Assembly (NCBI GenBank): GCA_018666775.1
Contig: JABIXC010000017.1
Coordinates: 558,001-622,000 of the forward strand
Reading direction: 5' to 3'
DNA from: Rhodospirillales bacterium
GTDB lineage: Bacteria > Pseudomonadota > Alphaproteobacteria > SMXQ01
Length of the DNA: 64,000 nt
Below the pieces are notes generated by a model. It saw nothing but the letters and a program-made list of their open reading frames with translations, was not told the DNA's origin and searched no databases. Positions within the stretch are counted from its first letter, which is position 1. Each line of letters begins with the position of its first letter. Of the stretch, positions 24,356-33,213 are shown piece by piece. The position numbers and the translations under genes were made by a program.

Positions 24356-25279
24356 CTAACGTATCATTAGAACGACTTTGCCCCGGACATGGCCCGTTTT
24401 GCTTAATTCCTGCGCTTGCGCTGCTTCGGCCAAGGGGAATGCTTTGATCTCAGGTGGCTTCAGTGCACCCATATTCACCAAAAGGGCCACTTTATCTAAA
24501 AGGGCACGGCTTCGTTTAACATCGGGGCGCAGAACCTCCACGTTACCCGGTGCCTTAAAACCTTTAGGCCCGCGCGCAATATGGACAAGGCGACCTCCAG
24601 GTTTTAAAACAGCACAACTACGGGCCTGAACATCCCCACCAACGGTGTCAAACACCACATCACAGGGCGGACAAGCTTTCGCAAAATCAACACTGTTATA
24701 ATCGATGACGTCATCGGCCCCTAAACCCCCTACGTAATCATGATTTTGGGCACTGGCGGTGACAATGACATGGGCACCAACATTATGGGCAATTTGCACT
24801 GCCATGCTGCCAACCCCACCGGCCCCGCCATGGATCAAAATGGTTTCACCTTCATCAAGGCGTGCGGTTTCTATTGATACCAGTGCCGTTAATCCACCAA
24901 GCGCCATAGCAGCGGCTTCTGCATGGCTGATTGCATCTGGTTTTTTTGCAATGATGGATGCTTTCATGGCAATGGCCTGGGCACACGCACCTTCTTGACC
25001 CTGATCGGTTACCCCGAACACTTCATCACCTGGATGAAAATCTGTTACATCAGGTGCGACAACACGCACAACACCAGAAAAGTCGCGCCCGGGAATATGC
25101 GGCAAGGTGATCCAGTCTGCATTGCTGTATTGGCCTTCGCGGACCTTCCAATCTGCTGGGTTAATGCTTGCAGCTGCAATGTCGATGACAACTTCACCGG
25201 GGCCCGCGACAGGGTCCAGAACATCACGGAAGTGCAACACCTCCGGTCCGCCATATTCATCGATTTGGATTGCCTTCAT
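24356..25279 (-). CDS. Zinc-free MDR-family NADPH:quinone reductase-like oxidoreductase
   Basis: A 307-aa medium-chain reductase/dehydrogenase. The N-terminal GroES-like domain runs to about residue 120, then a Rossmann domain with GGAGGVGSMAVQIA near 150 that binds NADP(H). The catalytic-zinc and structural-zinc cysteines of alcohol dehydrogenases are absent, which places it with quinone/enone reductases. It begins 11 bp after the stop of the ABC ATPase gene without a strong ribosome site, so it is probably translated from the transporter message. It could act on an imported unsaturated ketone or quinone (inference from position). The stop overlaps a GGCCTAGGCC palindrome at the convergent boundary. 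Confidence 0.88.
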   Translation of the reverse strand: MKAIQIDEYGGPEVLHFRDVLDPVAGPGEVVIDIAAASINPADWKVREGQYSNADWITLPHIPGRDFSGVVRVVAPDVTDFHPGDEVFGVTDQGQEGACAQAIAMKASIIAKKPDAISHAEAAAMALGGLTALVSIETARLDEGETILIHGGAGGVGSMAVQIAHNVGAHVIVTASAQNHDYVGGLGADDVIDYNSVDFAKACPPCDVVFDTVGGDVQARSCAVLKPGGRLVHIARGPKGFKAPGNVEVLRPDVKRSRALLDKVALLVNMGALKPPEIKAFPLAEAAQAQELSKTGHVRGKVVLMIR

Positions 25280-25289
25280 GGCAGATCAA

Positions 25290-26411
25290 TCAAGCTGCGA
25301 TTTCGCCGGCTTCGGCAAGGCCAACACATTTATCAGGGGGCAGAGTGATATTAACCATAGCACCAATTTCAAAATCGCATTCCGGATTGGCCCGGACGCG
25401 AATTTCTTCATCCCCGGCCTCAATCAGATAATCGATCACTTCACCTAAGAATATGCGGTTGGTAATCTTGCCCTCAAAATGATTGCCACCCTCAGCCGGT
25501 GCCTTATCAGACAGGACCACGTCTTCGGGACGAATGACAATAATAATATCATCCTTCAACGATGCATTTTTTGAGAACAAACAGCGGATAATGCCATGGG
25601 GTGTGGCCACAGTTCCCATGCCATCCCCGGCGACGGCACTTTCGACAAAACCCCGCAGGAAATTAGTGGAGCCCACAAAGCCTGCAACAAATTCTGTAAT
25701 TGGCTTGTGATAAATATCATAAGGTGCGCCGCGTTGGATAACATGGCCAGAATTCATAACCGCGATTTCATTGGATAACGCCAATGCTTCCCCTTGGTCA
25801 TGGGTGACATACAAGGTGGTGATGTCGAGTTCCAGCTGCAGACGCTTCAGTTCAAACCGCATTTGTTCACGCAGTTTTGCATCCAGATTGGAAAGCGGTT
25901 CATCCAGCAATAAAAGCTTTGGCTCACGGACAAGGCCACGGGCAAGAGCCAGACGCTGTTGCTGGCCCCCTGAAAGCTGGGTTGATGAACGTTTTTCATA
26001 ACCTTCGAGGCGAACCATTTCCAAAGCACGGGCGACCATTTTTTCAATTTCGCCATTGGTGTATTTCTGGTCCTGGGAAACGCGCATAGGAAAAGCAACA
26101 TTCTCGAACACCGACATATGCGGCCAAATGGCATAGCTTTGAAATACCATGCCAATGCCCCGACGGTTTGCAGGCACATTAATATTTTGTGCCGCATCAA
26201 ACACAATTGTTCCATCAATGATGATGCGTCCCGCATCGGGTTTTTCCAATCCGGCAACCGACCGCAATGTTGTTGTCTTGCCGCACCCTGATGGGCCCAG
26301 TAGCGTCAACAAATTACCGGTATCTAGTTCCAGGGACACACCACCAACGGCGGCCACCGTGGAACCATCACGGGTAATGAAGGTTTTCTCCAGCGCTTCA
26401 ATGGTCAGCAT
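25290..26411 (-). CDS. ABC transporter ATP-binding protein (FbpC/PotA class)
   Basis: A 373-aa ATPase. Walker A GPSGCGKTT (about 38-46), Q-loop in FQSYAIWPHM, signature LSGGQQQR near 138, Walker B LLLLDEPLSNLD near 158 and switch His in TLYVTHDQ. Residues about 240-370 form a TOBE regulatory/ligand domain. It is the only importer ATPase in the window, while there are three large permeases and six or more binding proteins, so it may energise more than one permease. The ATG at 26411 follows AAAGGAG. It is the third gene of the SBP / permease / ATPase / MDR order. Confidence 0.95.
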   Translation of the reverse strand: MLTIEALEKTFITRDGSTVAAVGGVSLELDTGNLLTLLGPSGCGKTTTLRSVAGLEKPDAGRIIIDGTIVFDAAQNINVPANRRGIGMVFQSYAIWPHMSVFENVAFPMRVSQDQKYTNGEIEKMVARALEMVRLEGYEKRSSTQLSGGQQQRLALARGLVREPKLLLLDEPLSNLDAKLREQMRFELKRLQLELDITTLYVTHDQGEALALSNEIAVMNSGHVIQRGAPYDIYHKPITEFVAGFVGSTNFLRGFVESAVAGDGMGTVATPHGIIRCLFSKNASLKDDIIIVIRPEDVVLSDKAPAEGGNHFEGKITNRIFLGEVIDYLIEAGDEEIRVRANPECDFEIGAMVNITLPPDKCVGLAEAGEIAA

Positions 26412-26444
26412 TACGTCTTACTCCTTTGCAACCAACCGGTGTTC

Positions 26445-28184
26445 TTAACCCCGTTTGGAGACTTTATTTTCCATATACCGCATCAAGCCAACGATCATGA
26501 CCAGCGGAACAATTTGAATGACACTGATGGCGGCAACATTACCGAAGCTGCCCCCTTCTTCCCAAAGGGTCAGGCTGATGGTGCCCAGAACCTGGGTTGT
26601 TGGGCCGGCCAAGAACAGCGATGCTGTTAATTCACGAACGCCCATCACAAATATATAAAGCCAAGCCGCCATCAACACCGGCGACATCAATGGCATCAAC
26701 ACACGCCGGAAAGTCTGCATTAATGTGGCACCAGAAACCTCGGCCACTTCTTCCAGTTCTTTATGAATTTGGATCATGCCGCCAGAGGCAAACCGCATGC
26801 CATAGGGCAAATACATGGTCACGTAGGCAATCAAGAGAATCCAGATCGTGTTGTAAACCGGAATGGGCAAGATCAAATAGGCAAACAGAATGGATGCGCC
26901 AATGATCACACTGGGGATGGCAATGGGAATGAACGCGATGGCATCCAGGGTCCAGGCATATTTCATTCGCGTGCGCTGCACGATCCAGGCCATAACGAAG
27001 CCCAGAAACACAACGATGGTCGCCGACATGGCCCCAAGCATCGCGCTGTTCTTAAGGCCGCTCAGGAATACCGGGTATTCCAAAATATAAACGTAGCTTT
27101 CCAGTGTAAAATCTTTGATCAAATCCACATTGGGCACCGTCTTGAAGTAGAACGACTGCCAGACCAGCGTAAACAGCGGCAGGCCCAAAGCCAAAACAAA
27201 CACAAGCCCTGTCATAATGGTGACCGGCCAACGCCAGACACCAAGGCGAAGCGGCGTTGGCATATAGCCCTTACCGGTGATGGTGGCATAGGCTTCGGCA
27301 TGGCGGGTCGCGCGACGATAAAAATAAACGCCGATGATGCAGATCGCCAGCAACGTCAGCCCAAGAGCCGATGAATAGCCGAATTCTGGCGGCGCTTCTG
27401 CGATGGCATCTCGAATTTCTGTTGTAAACACATTGATGCCGCTGGGCTGACCCAACAGCAAGGGAACCTCAAATGATTCAATGGCACGGACAAAGATCAA
27501 CAAAAGGGTCGATAGCAGCGCTGGCTTTAACAAAGGCATGGTAACCCGTCGTGTCACCTGCCAGTTTTTAGCGCCCGACACCACGGCGGCTTCTTCCATG
27601 CGGATATCCAGAACCCGGAAGGCTGGCCCCATCAAAAGATAAGCTAGTGGGAAATAATGGGATGATAGAACCCAGATCATCCCGCCCATGGTAAAAATAT
27701 CAAACGGCGCTTCTGTGAGCCCGAACATGCTTTTCAGCACATCGTTGCCCCAACCAATATTCGGACTGAGCGTTAAGGCCCAGGCCATCGCAATGATTAG
27801 CCCCGGAATGGCAAAGGCGATCAGGGAAAGACCGTGAAAAATGCTTCGCCCGGGTGCATCAGTGCGTTCAACCACCCAGGCAATTGCCACACCAACCACA
27901 AGGGTCAGTGCCGATGATCCAATCGCAAAGATGACGGAATTTTCAACAAGGTTCCACAGGTGATCAACTGTGTAGGCATTAATAAAATTATCAAATGTAA
28001 ATGCGCCGGGACCCTCGGGGGTGTCTTCTGCAAAGGCAACATAAAGAAGGGATGCCAGTGGAACAAAAACCAGCCAAAGACACAAAAGCGCACAGGCAAT
28101 AATCACAAACCGGCTTACGGTCAGCCATTCAGAAAAACGCATAAGAGCGTTCTTTTTCATAGGGATTGTAGGAAGGCTGGACAT
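26445..28184 (-). CDS. ABC transporter permease, double module
   Basis: About 579 aa with twelve predicted hydrophobic helices in two repeats. Coupling loops: MEEAAVVSGA near residue 205 and LEEVAEVSGA near 490. It belongs with FbpB/ThiP-type fused permeases and is more distant from the pair at 1-1717 and 42664-44415 than those two are from each other. I start at the ATG at 28184, which has GGGGGT upstream; the frame from 28214 would run through the stem-loop at 28204-28226. It sits between its binding protein and ATPase and makes this the only complete ABC importer in the window. Confidence 0.93.
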   Translation of the reverse strand: MSSLPTIPMKKNALMRFSEWLTVSRFVIIACALLCLWLVFVPLASLLYVAFAEDTPEGPGAFTFDNFINAYTVDHLWNLVENSVIFAIGSSALTLVVGVAIAWVVERTDAPGRSIFHGLSLIAFAIPGLIIAMAWALTLSPNIGWGNDVLKSMFGLTEAPFDIFTMGGMIWVLSSHYFPLAYLLMGPAFRVLDIRMEEAAVVSGAKNWQVTRRVTMPLLKPALLSTLLLIFVRAIESFEVPLLLGQPSGINVFTTEIRDAIAEAPPEFGYSSALGLTLLAICIIGVYFYRRATRHAEAYATITGKGYMPTPLRLGVWRWPVTIMTGLVFVLALGLPLFTLVWQSFYFKTVPNVDLIKDFTLESYVYILEYPVFLSGLKNSAMLGAMSATIVVFLGFVMAWIVQRTRMKYAWTLDAIAFIPIAIPSVIIGASILFAYLILPIPVYNTIWILLIAYVTMYLPYGMRFASGGMIQIHKELEEVAEVSGATLMQTFRRVLMPLMSPVLMAAWLYIFVMGVRELTASLFLAGPTTQVLGTISLTLWEEGGSFGNVAAISVIQIVPLVMIVGLMRYMENKVSKRG

Positions 28185-28203
28185 TGATACCCCCAACTTA
28201 AAC

Positions 28204-28226
28204 AGCGGGGGCAACCAGCCCCCGCT
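28204..28226 (-). promoter_or_regulatory. Stem-loop between binding-protein and permease genes
   Basis: Perfect 9-bp stem AGCGGGGGC / GCCCCCGCT with an AACCA loop (plus-strand reading). There is no long U tract after it in the direction of transcription. In ABC operons such a structure typically protects the upstream binding-protein message and reduces downstream expression; that role is inferred here. Confidence 0.7.
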
Positions 28227-28247
28227 ACTTTAAGAAACGCGATTACT

Positions 28248-29324
28248 TTATTTTTTTCTTCTTTTTTTCCGCTTCTTCGGGCCCTTACCGAAGATTTTCT
28301 TGAATTTTTTATTCCACTTTTTGTCCTCTTTCCCGGACATGATAACCGGAATGATTTTACGCTTGTTGATAATATCGAGAACGTTAGCGGGATTGGGCGT
28401 CACGTCGGTCCGGGTTGGGATACGGCCGGACTTTGCGAGTTGGGTTTGCCCTTCTTTACTAACCAGATAGTTTGCACCAAGTCTGGCAGCGGAAGGGTTG
28501 CCCGCAGCAGAGCTGATACCGACCTGGCCATAAAACACAGCGACAGGATCCATCACCCACCAGTCAATGGGGTTGCCCTTGAGCTTGGTACGAATGCTCA
28601 GGTTGATGTAGTTGTTCAGCGAAATCAGATGCTCGCCAGAAGCCGTGTTCCGTGCAAGGGCACCGTGGCCTCGGGTCACTTTAACCTGCAGCTTACTCTT
28701 GATCGCACGAAGAAGCTTTTCGCCTTTTTTTGCACCGTAATGATCAAAAACGGCTTTAACCCATTCATTGTCACCCTTATCGATGGCAATGCGGCCTTTC
28801 CATTCAGGGTGCTTCAGAAAATCATCATAGGTCTTCGGCAAATCGGCTTTCTTGACCTTATCACTGTTATAAGCGAGGCCATTGTAATTGGCATACACCC
28901 CATACCAGCGCTTGTTCGGATCCTTGGCGATGGCCGGAATTTCCTTGGCGAGAGGGGGTTCGTATTGGGCCACCCATTTCTTTGGCAATTTGTGCACTGC
29001 TGTGGTCTGGAGAATGTCCCAGCCCGGCTTCTTTGCACGTCTTTCCACGGAGATCCGTGCCATCAATTTGACATCCGATGCCCGCACATAAACTGTTTTG
29101 AGCCCGGTTACCTTGTCGAAGATTTTCCAAAGAGGCAGTGCCTCCCTTTCATTCATCGACCCATAAACAACCAGATTGCCGCCTTCTTTCTTGGCTTTGG
29201 CCAAAAGACCTTTATCCATCCAAGACGGGTCTGCTGCGAACGAAGGTGCAGAACCCACTGCAAGGGTCATAGCCCCGGCACCGAGCAGCGCAAACGCAGC
29301 ATTTTTAGCATATGATTTAAACAT
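28248..29324 (-). CDS. ABC importer periplasmic binding protein with basic tail
   Basis: A 358-aa ferric-iron-type (FbpA class) binding protein. Signal peptide cleaved probably at SFA|AD near residue 31. The core has the YGSMNEREALPLW start and a C-terminal lobe without the two-Cys accessory domain of SBPs A-D. Instead, the last 16 residues are basic (GKGPKKRKKRRKK), encoded by a pyrimidine-rich plus-strand tract at 28251-28290. The ATG at 29324 follows AAGGGGAG. It heads the operon with its permease and ATPase, so it is the dedicated binding protein. An inverted repeat 40 bp upstream resembles an operator. The ligand is not evident; iron-binding tyrosine pairs could not be confirmed. Confidence 0.93.
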   Translation of the reverse strand: MFKSYAKNAAFALLGAGAMTLAVGSAPSFAADPSWMDKGLLAKAKKEGGNLVVYGSMNEREALPLWKIFDKVTGLKTVYVRASDVKLMARISVERRAKKPGWDILQTTAVHKLPKKWVAQYEPPLAKEIPAIAKDPNKRWYGVYANYNGLAYNSDKVKKADLPKTYDDFLKHPEWKGRIAIDKGDNEWVKAVFDHYGAKKGEKLLRAIKSKLQVKVTRGHGALARNTASGEHLISLNNYINLSIRTKLKGNPIDWWVMDPVAVFYGQVGISSAAGNPSAARLGANYLVSKEGQTQLAKSGRIPTRTDVTPNPANVLDIINKRKIIPVIMSGKEDKKWNKKFKKIFGKGPKKRKKRRKK

Positions 29325-29363
29325 TTCATTCTCCCCTTATTGTCGTTTTAGATTCTTTTTTAT

Positions 29364-29386
29364 TGTGTTTCATTATGGAAAACACA
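29364..29386. promoter_or_regulatory. Candidate operator upstream of the ABC importer operon
   Basis: Perfect 7-bp arms TGTGTTT / AAACACA around a 9-bp centre. The inner 15-mer TTTCATTATGGAAAA (29368-29382) recurs with one change at 49631-49645, upstream of another minus-strand operon. Position, about 40 bp before the start codon of the binding protein, fits a regulator site. IclR-type regulators are known to use TTTCC..GGAAA-like palindromes, but no regulator gene is in the window. Confidence 0.5.
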
Positions 29387-29455
29387 CCCCCTGATTGTCA
29401 AACAAGCATTCCAACCAAAGAGCGAATTTATTGGAGGTTTCCCCTTTAATCATTA

Positions 29456-29497
29456 AAAACCCCCGGTTTCCGTTATATGCAGAAGCCAGGGGGTTTT
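29456..29497. terminator. Bidirectional terminator
   Basis: AAAACCCCC (29456-29464) pairs with GGGGGTTTT (29489-29497), enclosing a 24-nt loop. It lies 33 bp beyond the stop of the minus-strand VOC gene at 29530 and gives a T tract on either strand. It insulates that gene from the ABC operon promoter region. Confidence 0.75.
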
Positions 29498-29529
29498 AAA
29501 TGCGTCACCTTTCGGTATTTGTTTCTTGC

Positions 29530-30063
29530 TTACCAGCCTTTGGGCAGCGGATTGGCAATGGCCTCATCCAGTGAACTGGCCCGGCTGAATTGATCCGATG
29601 GCCGCAGGCTGCCCGATTCATCAACTTGATCCATCTGGCAATAAATCTCGAATTCATAATCATCGGGATCACGGAAATTAATGGCGATGTTACACCCCGC
29701 ACCCTTCCGGCCTTCGAACACGATGGGGATATTGTTCGCCTTTAGAAAATCGCGGGCTTTAAGCAAAATGTCGGTGTTATCCACCTCCATGGCCAGATGC
29801 TCTACCTGCATGAATTCTTTAAAATCGGCACGGGGTTTGCCATTGCCAGGTGCTAGGCCAATGGCATGATGGTCCGCTGCACAGCGAAAGAAAACCATGC
29901 CACGTTCGTTGCGATCGGTTTCATGAAATCCCATGACCTCAGTCCAGAATTTGACGGAACGTTCAATGTCGCTAACCACGTAAACCATATGGCCAAGCTT
30001 ATTCACCTTAATCGGTGATGTTCCAACGTATGACGATGTCGCCTCTGTCTTCTGACCGTCCAT
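29530..30063 (-). CDS. VOC family protein
   Basis: About 177 aa with one VOC domain. Metal ligands appear intact: LGHMVYVV, VEHLAMEV and YEFEIY. A 40-residue polar tail follows (SDQFSRASSLDEAIANPLP). The FFRCAADHHAIGL segment in the middle is typical of extradiol-dioxygenase-like VOC proteins. I start at the ATG at 30063, which has GGAGGATAAA directly upstream; the frame from 30099 adds 12 residues with no support. Monocistronic as far as I can see, between the YajQ terminator and the terminator at 29456. Substrate unknown. Confidence 0.89.
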   Translation of the reverse strand: MDGQKTEATSSYVGTSPIKVNKLGHMVYVVSDIERSVKFWTEVMGFHETDRNERGMVFFRCAADHHAIGLAPGNGKPRADFKEFMQVEHLAMEVDNTDILLKARDFLKANNIPIVFEGRKGAGCNIAINFRDPDDYEFEIYCQMDQVDESGSLRPSDQFSRASSLDEAIANPLPKGW

Positions 30064-30132
30064 TTTATCCTCCATCAGAGTGAACTTTCTTGGGGCCATG
30101 ATAGCCCATATTGCAGCAGTTTAGAAACCTTC

Positions 30133-30152
30133 AAAAAACCCCAACGTTTGGG
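30133..30152 (-). terminator. Terminator after yajQ
   Basis: On the minus strand CCCAA / TTGGG closes a short loop and is followed by GTTTTTT, beginning right after the yajQ stop codon. It ends the bicupin/SBP/yajQ run. Confidence 0.72.
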
Positions 30153-30638
30153 CTAATCCCTAAAATTCAGGTATTGCAGCGGATGTTCATGGCCCATGCC
30201 CTTTACCAAATCAATCACGGACTGAAGATCATCACGTTTTTTCCCTGATACACGCAATTCATCGCCCTGAATGGCAACCTGGGCCTTAATTTTGGAACCC
30301 TTGATTGCCTTGACGATTTTTTGAGCCAATTCACGATCCACGCCCTGTTTGATATTCACCACTTGGCGCACAGCATTGCCCGATGCCACCTCTACTTTGG
30401 CAAAGTCAAATGCGCCCGGTTCAACCTTTCTGCGCACCAAGTAGCCCTTAAGCAACTCCTGAATTTGCTTCAGTTTCAAATCATCATCGGCATTCAAGGT
30501 AATAACGTCGTCCTTGCGCTCTATCGTGCAATTGCTGCCCTTAAAATCATAGCGCGTGGAAACCTCACGCAATGCCCCCTGAATGGCATTGTCGACCTCT
30601 GGAAGTTCAGTTCTGGAAACGATATCGAATGATGGCAT
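30153..30638 (-). CDS. yajQ: YajQ-family nucleotide/cyclic-di-GMP-binding protein
   Basis: A 161-aa protein matching the YajQ (DUF520) family along its full length: MPSFDIVS start, REVSTRYDFKGS near residue 28-39, a KQGVDRELAQKIVK stretch near 118 and the terminal QYLNFRD. The family has two ferredoxin-like domains; a Xanthomonas member binds cyclic di-GMP and acts with a transcription factor, others are reported to bind RNA or nucleotides. The ATG at 30638 follows GAGG. It is 22 bp downstream of a bicupin gene but is a housekeeping-type gene and probably only a neighbour. It is useful as a phylogenetic marker in this otherwise accessory window. Confidence 0.95.
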   Translation of the reverse strand: MPSFDIVSRTELPEVDNAIQGALREVSTRYDFKGSNCTIERKDDVITLNADDDLKLKQIQELLKGYLVRRKVEPGAFDFAKVEVASGNAVRQVVNIKQGVDRELAQKIVKAIKGSKIKAQVAIQGDELRVSGKKRDDLQSVIDLVKGMGHEHPLQYLNFRD

Positions 30639-30660
30639 AAGCCAACCTCAATGTTGCTGG

Positions 30661-31752
30661 TTACGGTTTATTGTATTCAGGGCGCGGCTGCTGGACTTCT
30701 ACGCCATTGCCTTTAAGTTCGGCTTCATAATCATTAAAGATTTTAGGATCTTCATCATCATATTCTATCTGATCGGGGCCATCGCCACCACCAGTCATGC
30801 CGATCTTCAGCGGATGTTCTGGACTGCCGCCGCGCCGCAATGCCAAATACCGCGCAGGGTTTGGCCCTGTGTTGAAATGCTGATGGAACCACCATTCTGG
30901 CGGTGCAAACAGGGAATTTTCAGACCAATCCACCCGGGTTGGTTCTTCCCCTTCTTTCCACAACAAGGAATAGCCTTCACCGCCTAAAATAATAACATGC
31001 GCCCCCGGGCCATGGCGGTGGCTTTTTTTATAAGTACCAACTGCAAATTCTGATAAATGGCACGCCATGGTGTGACCAGACATGGACATATGGAATGATT
31101 TGGCCCCGTGTCCCCGCATCTTCCATTGCAGAAGCTGGAATTCCAGCGTATCGGGAATCAGATTAACCCGCGTTACCCGACCACCAATGTATTCATGTTC
31201 GCCATTGAAAAAACTGTTTTCGCCTTCATATCGATCATCAAAAACGAAATCATTATCAAAAACAAATTTTTCATTGTGATAGAGGTTCATGGTCAACGGC
31301 GCATTGGTCACCATCAAAAGACGCGCTGGTTTGTCTGAATCCAGATTGACGTGCTGATAGCGGGTATTGAGCGGCGGCCCAAACAGCGATCGTTTCTGCC
31401 AGGGCACGGCATTGGTTGGTGTGCCCTCTTGTTCAATGATCGTCTCACCATGACCATCGACGACAAAAATCCACGTTTCAAACATATGGGTAATGGGTTC
31501 AGTTTTTCCACCCGGCGGAATTTCAACGATCATTGCCGTGGTCAGAAATGGATCAGCCAAATTGACAAATGCCGCAGGCACGCCCATGCGTTTCCAATGC
31601 CCCAATTCCACATCCATCATGTTCTCAACATGGAACACCTTATGGATGGGAATGCCTTCGCCTTCTTGCCAAGCATCATAGAATGCAGGTGGCTTTACAA
31701 ATTCTTTTGTTGCGGCATCCCCAGATGAACGGGCATTGAAATTATCTGTCAT
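30661..31752 (-). CDS. Bicupin protein, gentisate-dioxygenase-like (bicupin 1)
   Basis: A 363-aa double-cupin protein. The N-terminal cupin is eroded (ITHMFETW near 87-94 and QHVN near 133-136), while the C-terminal cupin keeps a dense His set: H245, H247 and H252 in HRHGPGAH, then H290 and H292 in FHQHFNTG. HxH with a further His in place of Glu plus the motif 2 His resembles the Fe(II) site of gentisate/salicylate ring-cleaving bicupins, but assignment to ring cleavage is inference. The ATG at 31752 follows AAAGGAAG. It is the last of three bicupins alternating with binding proteins C and D. Paralogues: 33214, 35786, 56209, 61251. Confidence 0.87.
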   Translation of the reverse strand: MTDNFNARSSGDAATKEFVKPPAFYDAWQEGEGIPIHKVFHVENMMDVELGHWKRMGVPAAFVNLADPFLTTAMIVEIPPGGKTEPITHMFETWIFVVDGHGETIIEQEGTPTNAVPWQKRSLFGPPLNTRYQHVNLDSDKPARLLMVTNAPLTMNLYHNEKFVFDNDFVFDDRYEGENSFFNGEHEYIGGRVTRVNLIPDTLEFQLLQWKMRGHGAKSFHMSMSGHTMACHLSEFAVGTYKKSHRHGPGAHVIILGGEGYSLLWKEGEEPTRVDWSENSLFAPPEWWFHQHFNTGPNPARYLALRRGGSPEHPLKIGMTGGGDGPDQIEYDDEDPKIFNDYEAELKGNGVEVQQPRPEYNKP

Positions 31753-31785
31753 TTTCAGGCTTCCTTTATAAAGTTTATTTTTTTG

Positions 31786-33177
31786 CTATTTGCTGTTGCA
31801 TGCGACCTTTTTGGCCCGCGCTCCATCACCGGGATAGGTAACCTTGCAGGTCATGCCGGGTTTGAATTTTTTACGGCTTGTATTTTTACCATCTAAGGTC
31901 ACTTCTGTCCGCCGACGACTGATCCCTGCGGTTTTTTTCTTACCCTTGTGCATGAAATAGATGATCCGCCCGCCCCGTTTTACGGCCGTCAAGACCACGG
32001 AAACAGTTTTGGCCGGGCCTGTCTTTTCCACAGGCCCGCCGGCACTCTGCCACATCGGCGTATACATATTCACCAGTTTTGGATATTCCAACCGCAGCTT
32101 GCCTTCATCCCGGATGGCAATGGGCTTGCCCGCCACTTCTTCGGGGAAGGGAATAAATTCTTTGCGATTGGCAAGGTCCGCACGCACAGGAACCGCACTG
32201 TTTGCGCCAAATTGAGAAATTTGGCCTTCTTTTGACAAAAACCAGTTGGTAAAAATCAACGATGAATATTTGTGCGGGTTATCTTTCAAAACCATCATGA
32301 TGGAAATGGCGAGCGGCACGGGCACCGGACAATGAAAGGCAATGGGCGCACCCCTGTCCTGATACTGTTTAACCCGATACGCAGCGGCCGCAACGGTCGC
32401 ATGAAATTCGCCTGCCACGGTCAAACCGATCATGGCGTTGGCACCTTCTTTGCGCAATTGCGGTTTCACGACCGTGAACAATTTACGCATAAAACTCTGA
32501 ACCCAGTCCGGGCCTTTCTTCAGCCACAACATGGAAAGCCACAGGTTGGGCCGATTGGGAATCCCAAGATTCCCACCGCGCCATCGGGGATCGTCAACCA
32601 AATCTTCCCAGCGTTTTGGCATTTCTGATTTTTTTACCTTGTCCGTATTATAGGCCATGCAACGGTGGGCTACTTTTTGGCCGACCCACAATCCATTTTC
32701 TTCGCGCATGTCTTTGGAAAGAAATTTGTAATTTGGCACCACACGCAGGTCTTCCAGCGCGTTGATGTCTTTAAAACGAACCCAATCGCCACCGGGGCTG
32801 ATGATAATATCGCTCAGATACCGGCCAGATTTAAGGGCAAGCAGAGGCTTAATCCCACGGTCATACCGGCCACCACGGGCATAGCTGATGGGGATGTCGG
32901 GGTAGCGCAATTTAAAGGGGGCCGAGAGTTTCCTAAATTGCGAAGGGTCCCAAGCCCCCAGAATTTTAAGCGGTTTTTCTTTTTTTGCGTTGGCCAGCCA
33001 GTTTTTCGGCACAACAAGTTCGGCATCCAGCCCCGAAAGAATTTCTGGATTAAGCTTCAGCTTTTCAAGCAAAGCCTGGGTCGGGGCTGGTAATTGGGCA
33101 GCAACAACCGGGCTACATGCAACACCGCCTGCAATCAGCAGGGCAAGAGACATTTGATTGGCACGTTTTAAAAACAT
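31786..33177 (-). CDS. ABC importer periplasmic binding protein with basic two-Cys C-terminal domain (SBP C)
   Basis: A 463-aa binding protein with signal peptide (probable cleavage VVAA|QLP near residue 27). A Cys at residue 21 lies in the hydrophobic part but does not form a good lipobox. Core cysteines: HRCMAYNTDK and FHCPVPVPL. The accessory domain is at residues 396-463 (31789-31992): KRGGRI ... SRRRT ... GMTC ... VAC. The ATG at 33177 follows GGGAGGCC. It lies between bicupins 1 and 2. No permease is adjacent, so it must use one elsewhere. Confidence 0.92.
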   Translation of the reverse strand: MFLKRANQMSLALLIAGGVACSPVVAAQLPAPTQALLEKLKLNPEILSGLDAELVVPKNWLANAKKEKPLKILGAWDPSQFRKLSAPFKLRYPDIPISYARGGRYDRGIKPLLALKSGRYLSDIIISPGGDWVRFKDINALEDLRVVPNYKFLSKDMREENGLWVGQKVAHRCMAYNTDKVKKSEMPKRWEDLVDDPRWRGGNLGIPNRPNLWLSMLWLKKGPDWVQSFMRKLFTVVKPQLRKEGANAMIGLTVAGEFHATVAAAAYRVKQYQDRGAPIAFHCPVPVPLAISIMMVLKDNPHKYSSLIFTNWFLSKEGQISQFGANSAVPVRADLANRKEFIPFPEEVAGKPIAIRDEGKLRLEYPKLVNMYTPMWQSAGGPVEKTGPAKTVSVVLTAVKRGGRIIYFMHKGKKKTAGISRRRTEVTLDGKNTSRKKFKPGMTCKVTYPGDGARAKKVACNSK

Positions 33178-33213
33178 TTTGGCCTCCCTATGCTCGTTTG
33201 AGAAATCCGGGGT

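Noticed and set aside
24347-24356. GGCCTAGGCC palindrome and similar GGCCTAG occurrences near 6965 and 36950
   Set aside because: The copies near 6965 and 24356 coincide with stop codons and share only 7 bases, so a common regulatory element is not supported.
28440-29315. A 291-codon plus-strand frame
   Set aside because: Antisense to the ABC binding protein at 28248-29324, which has a signal peptide and family motifs.
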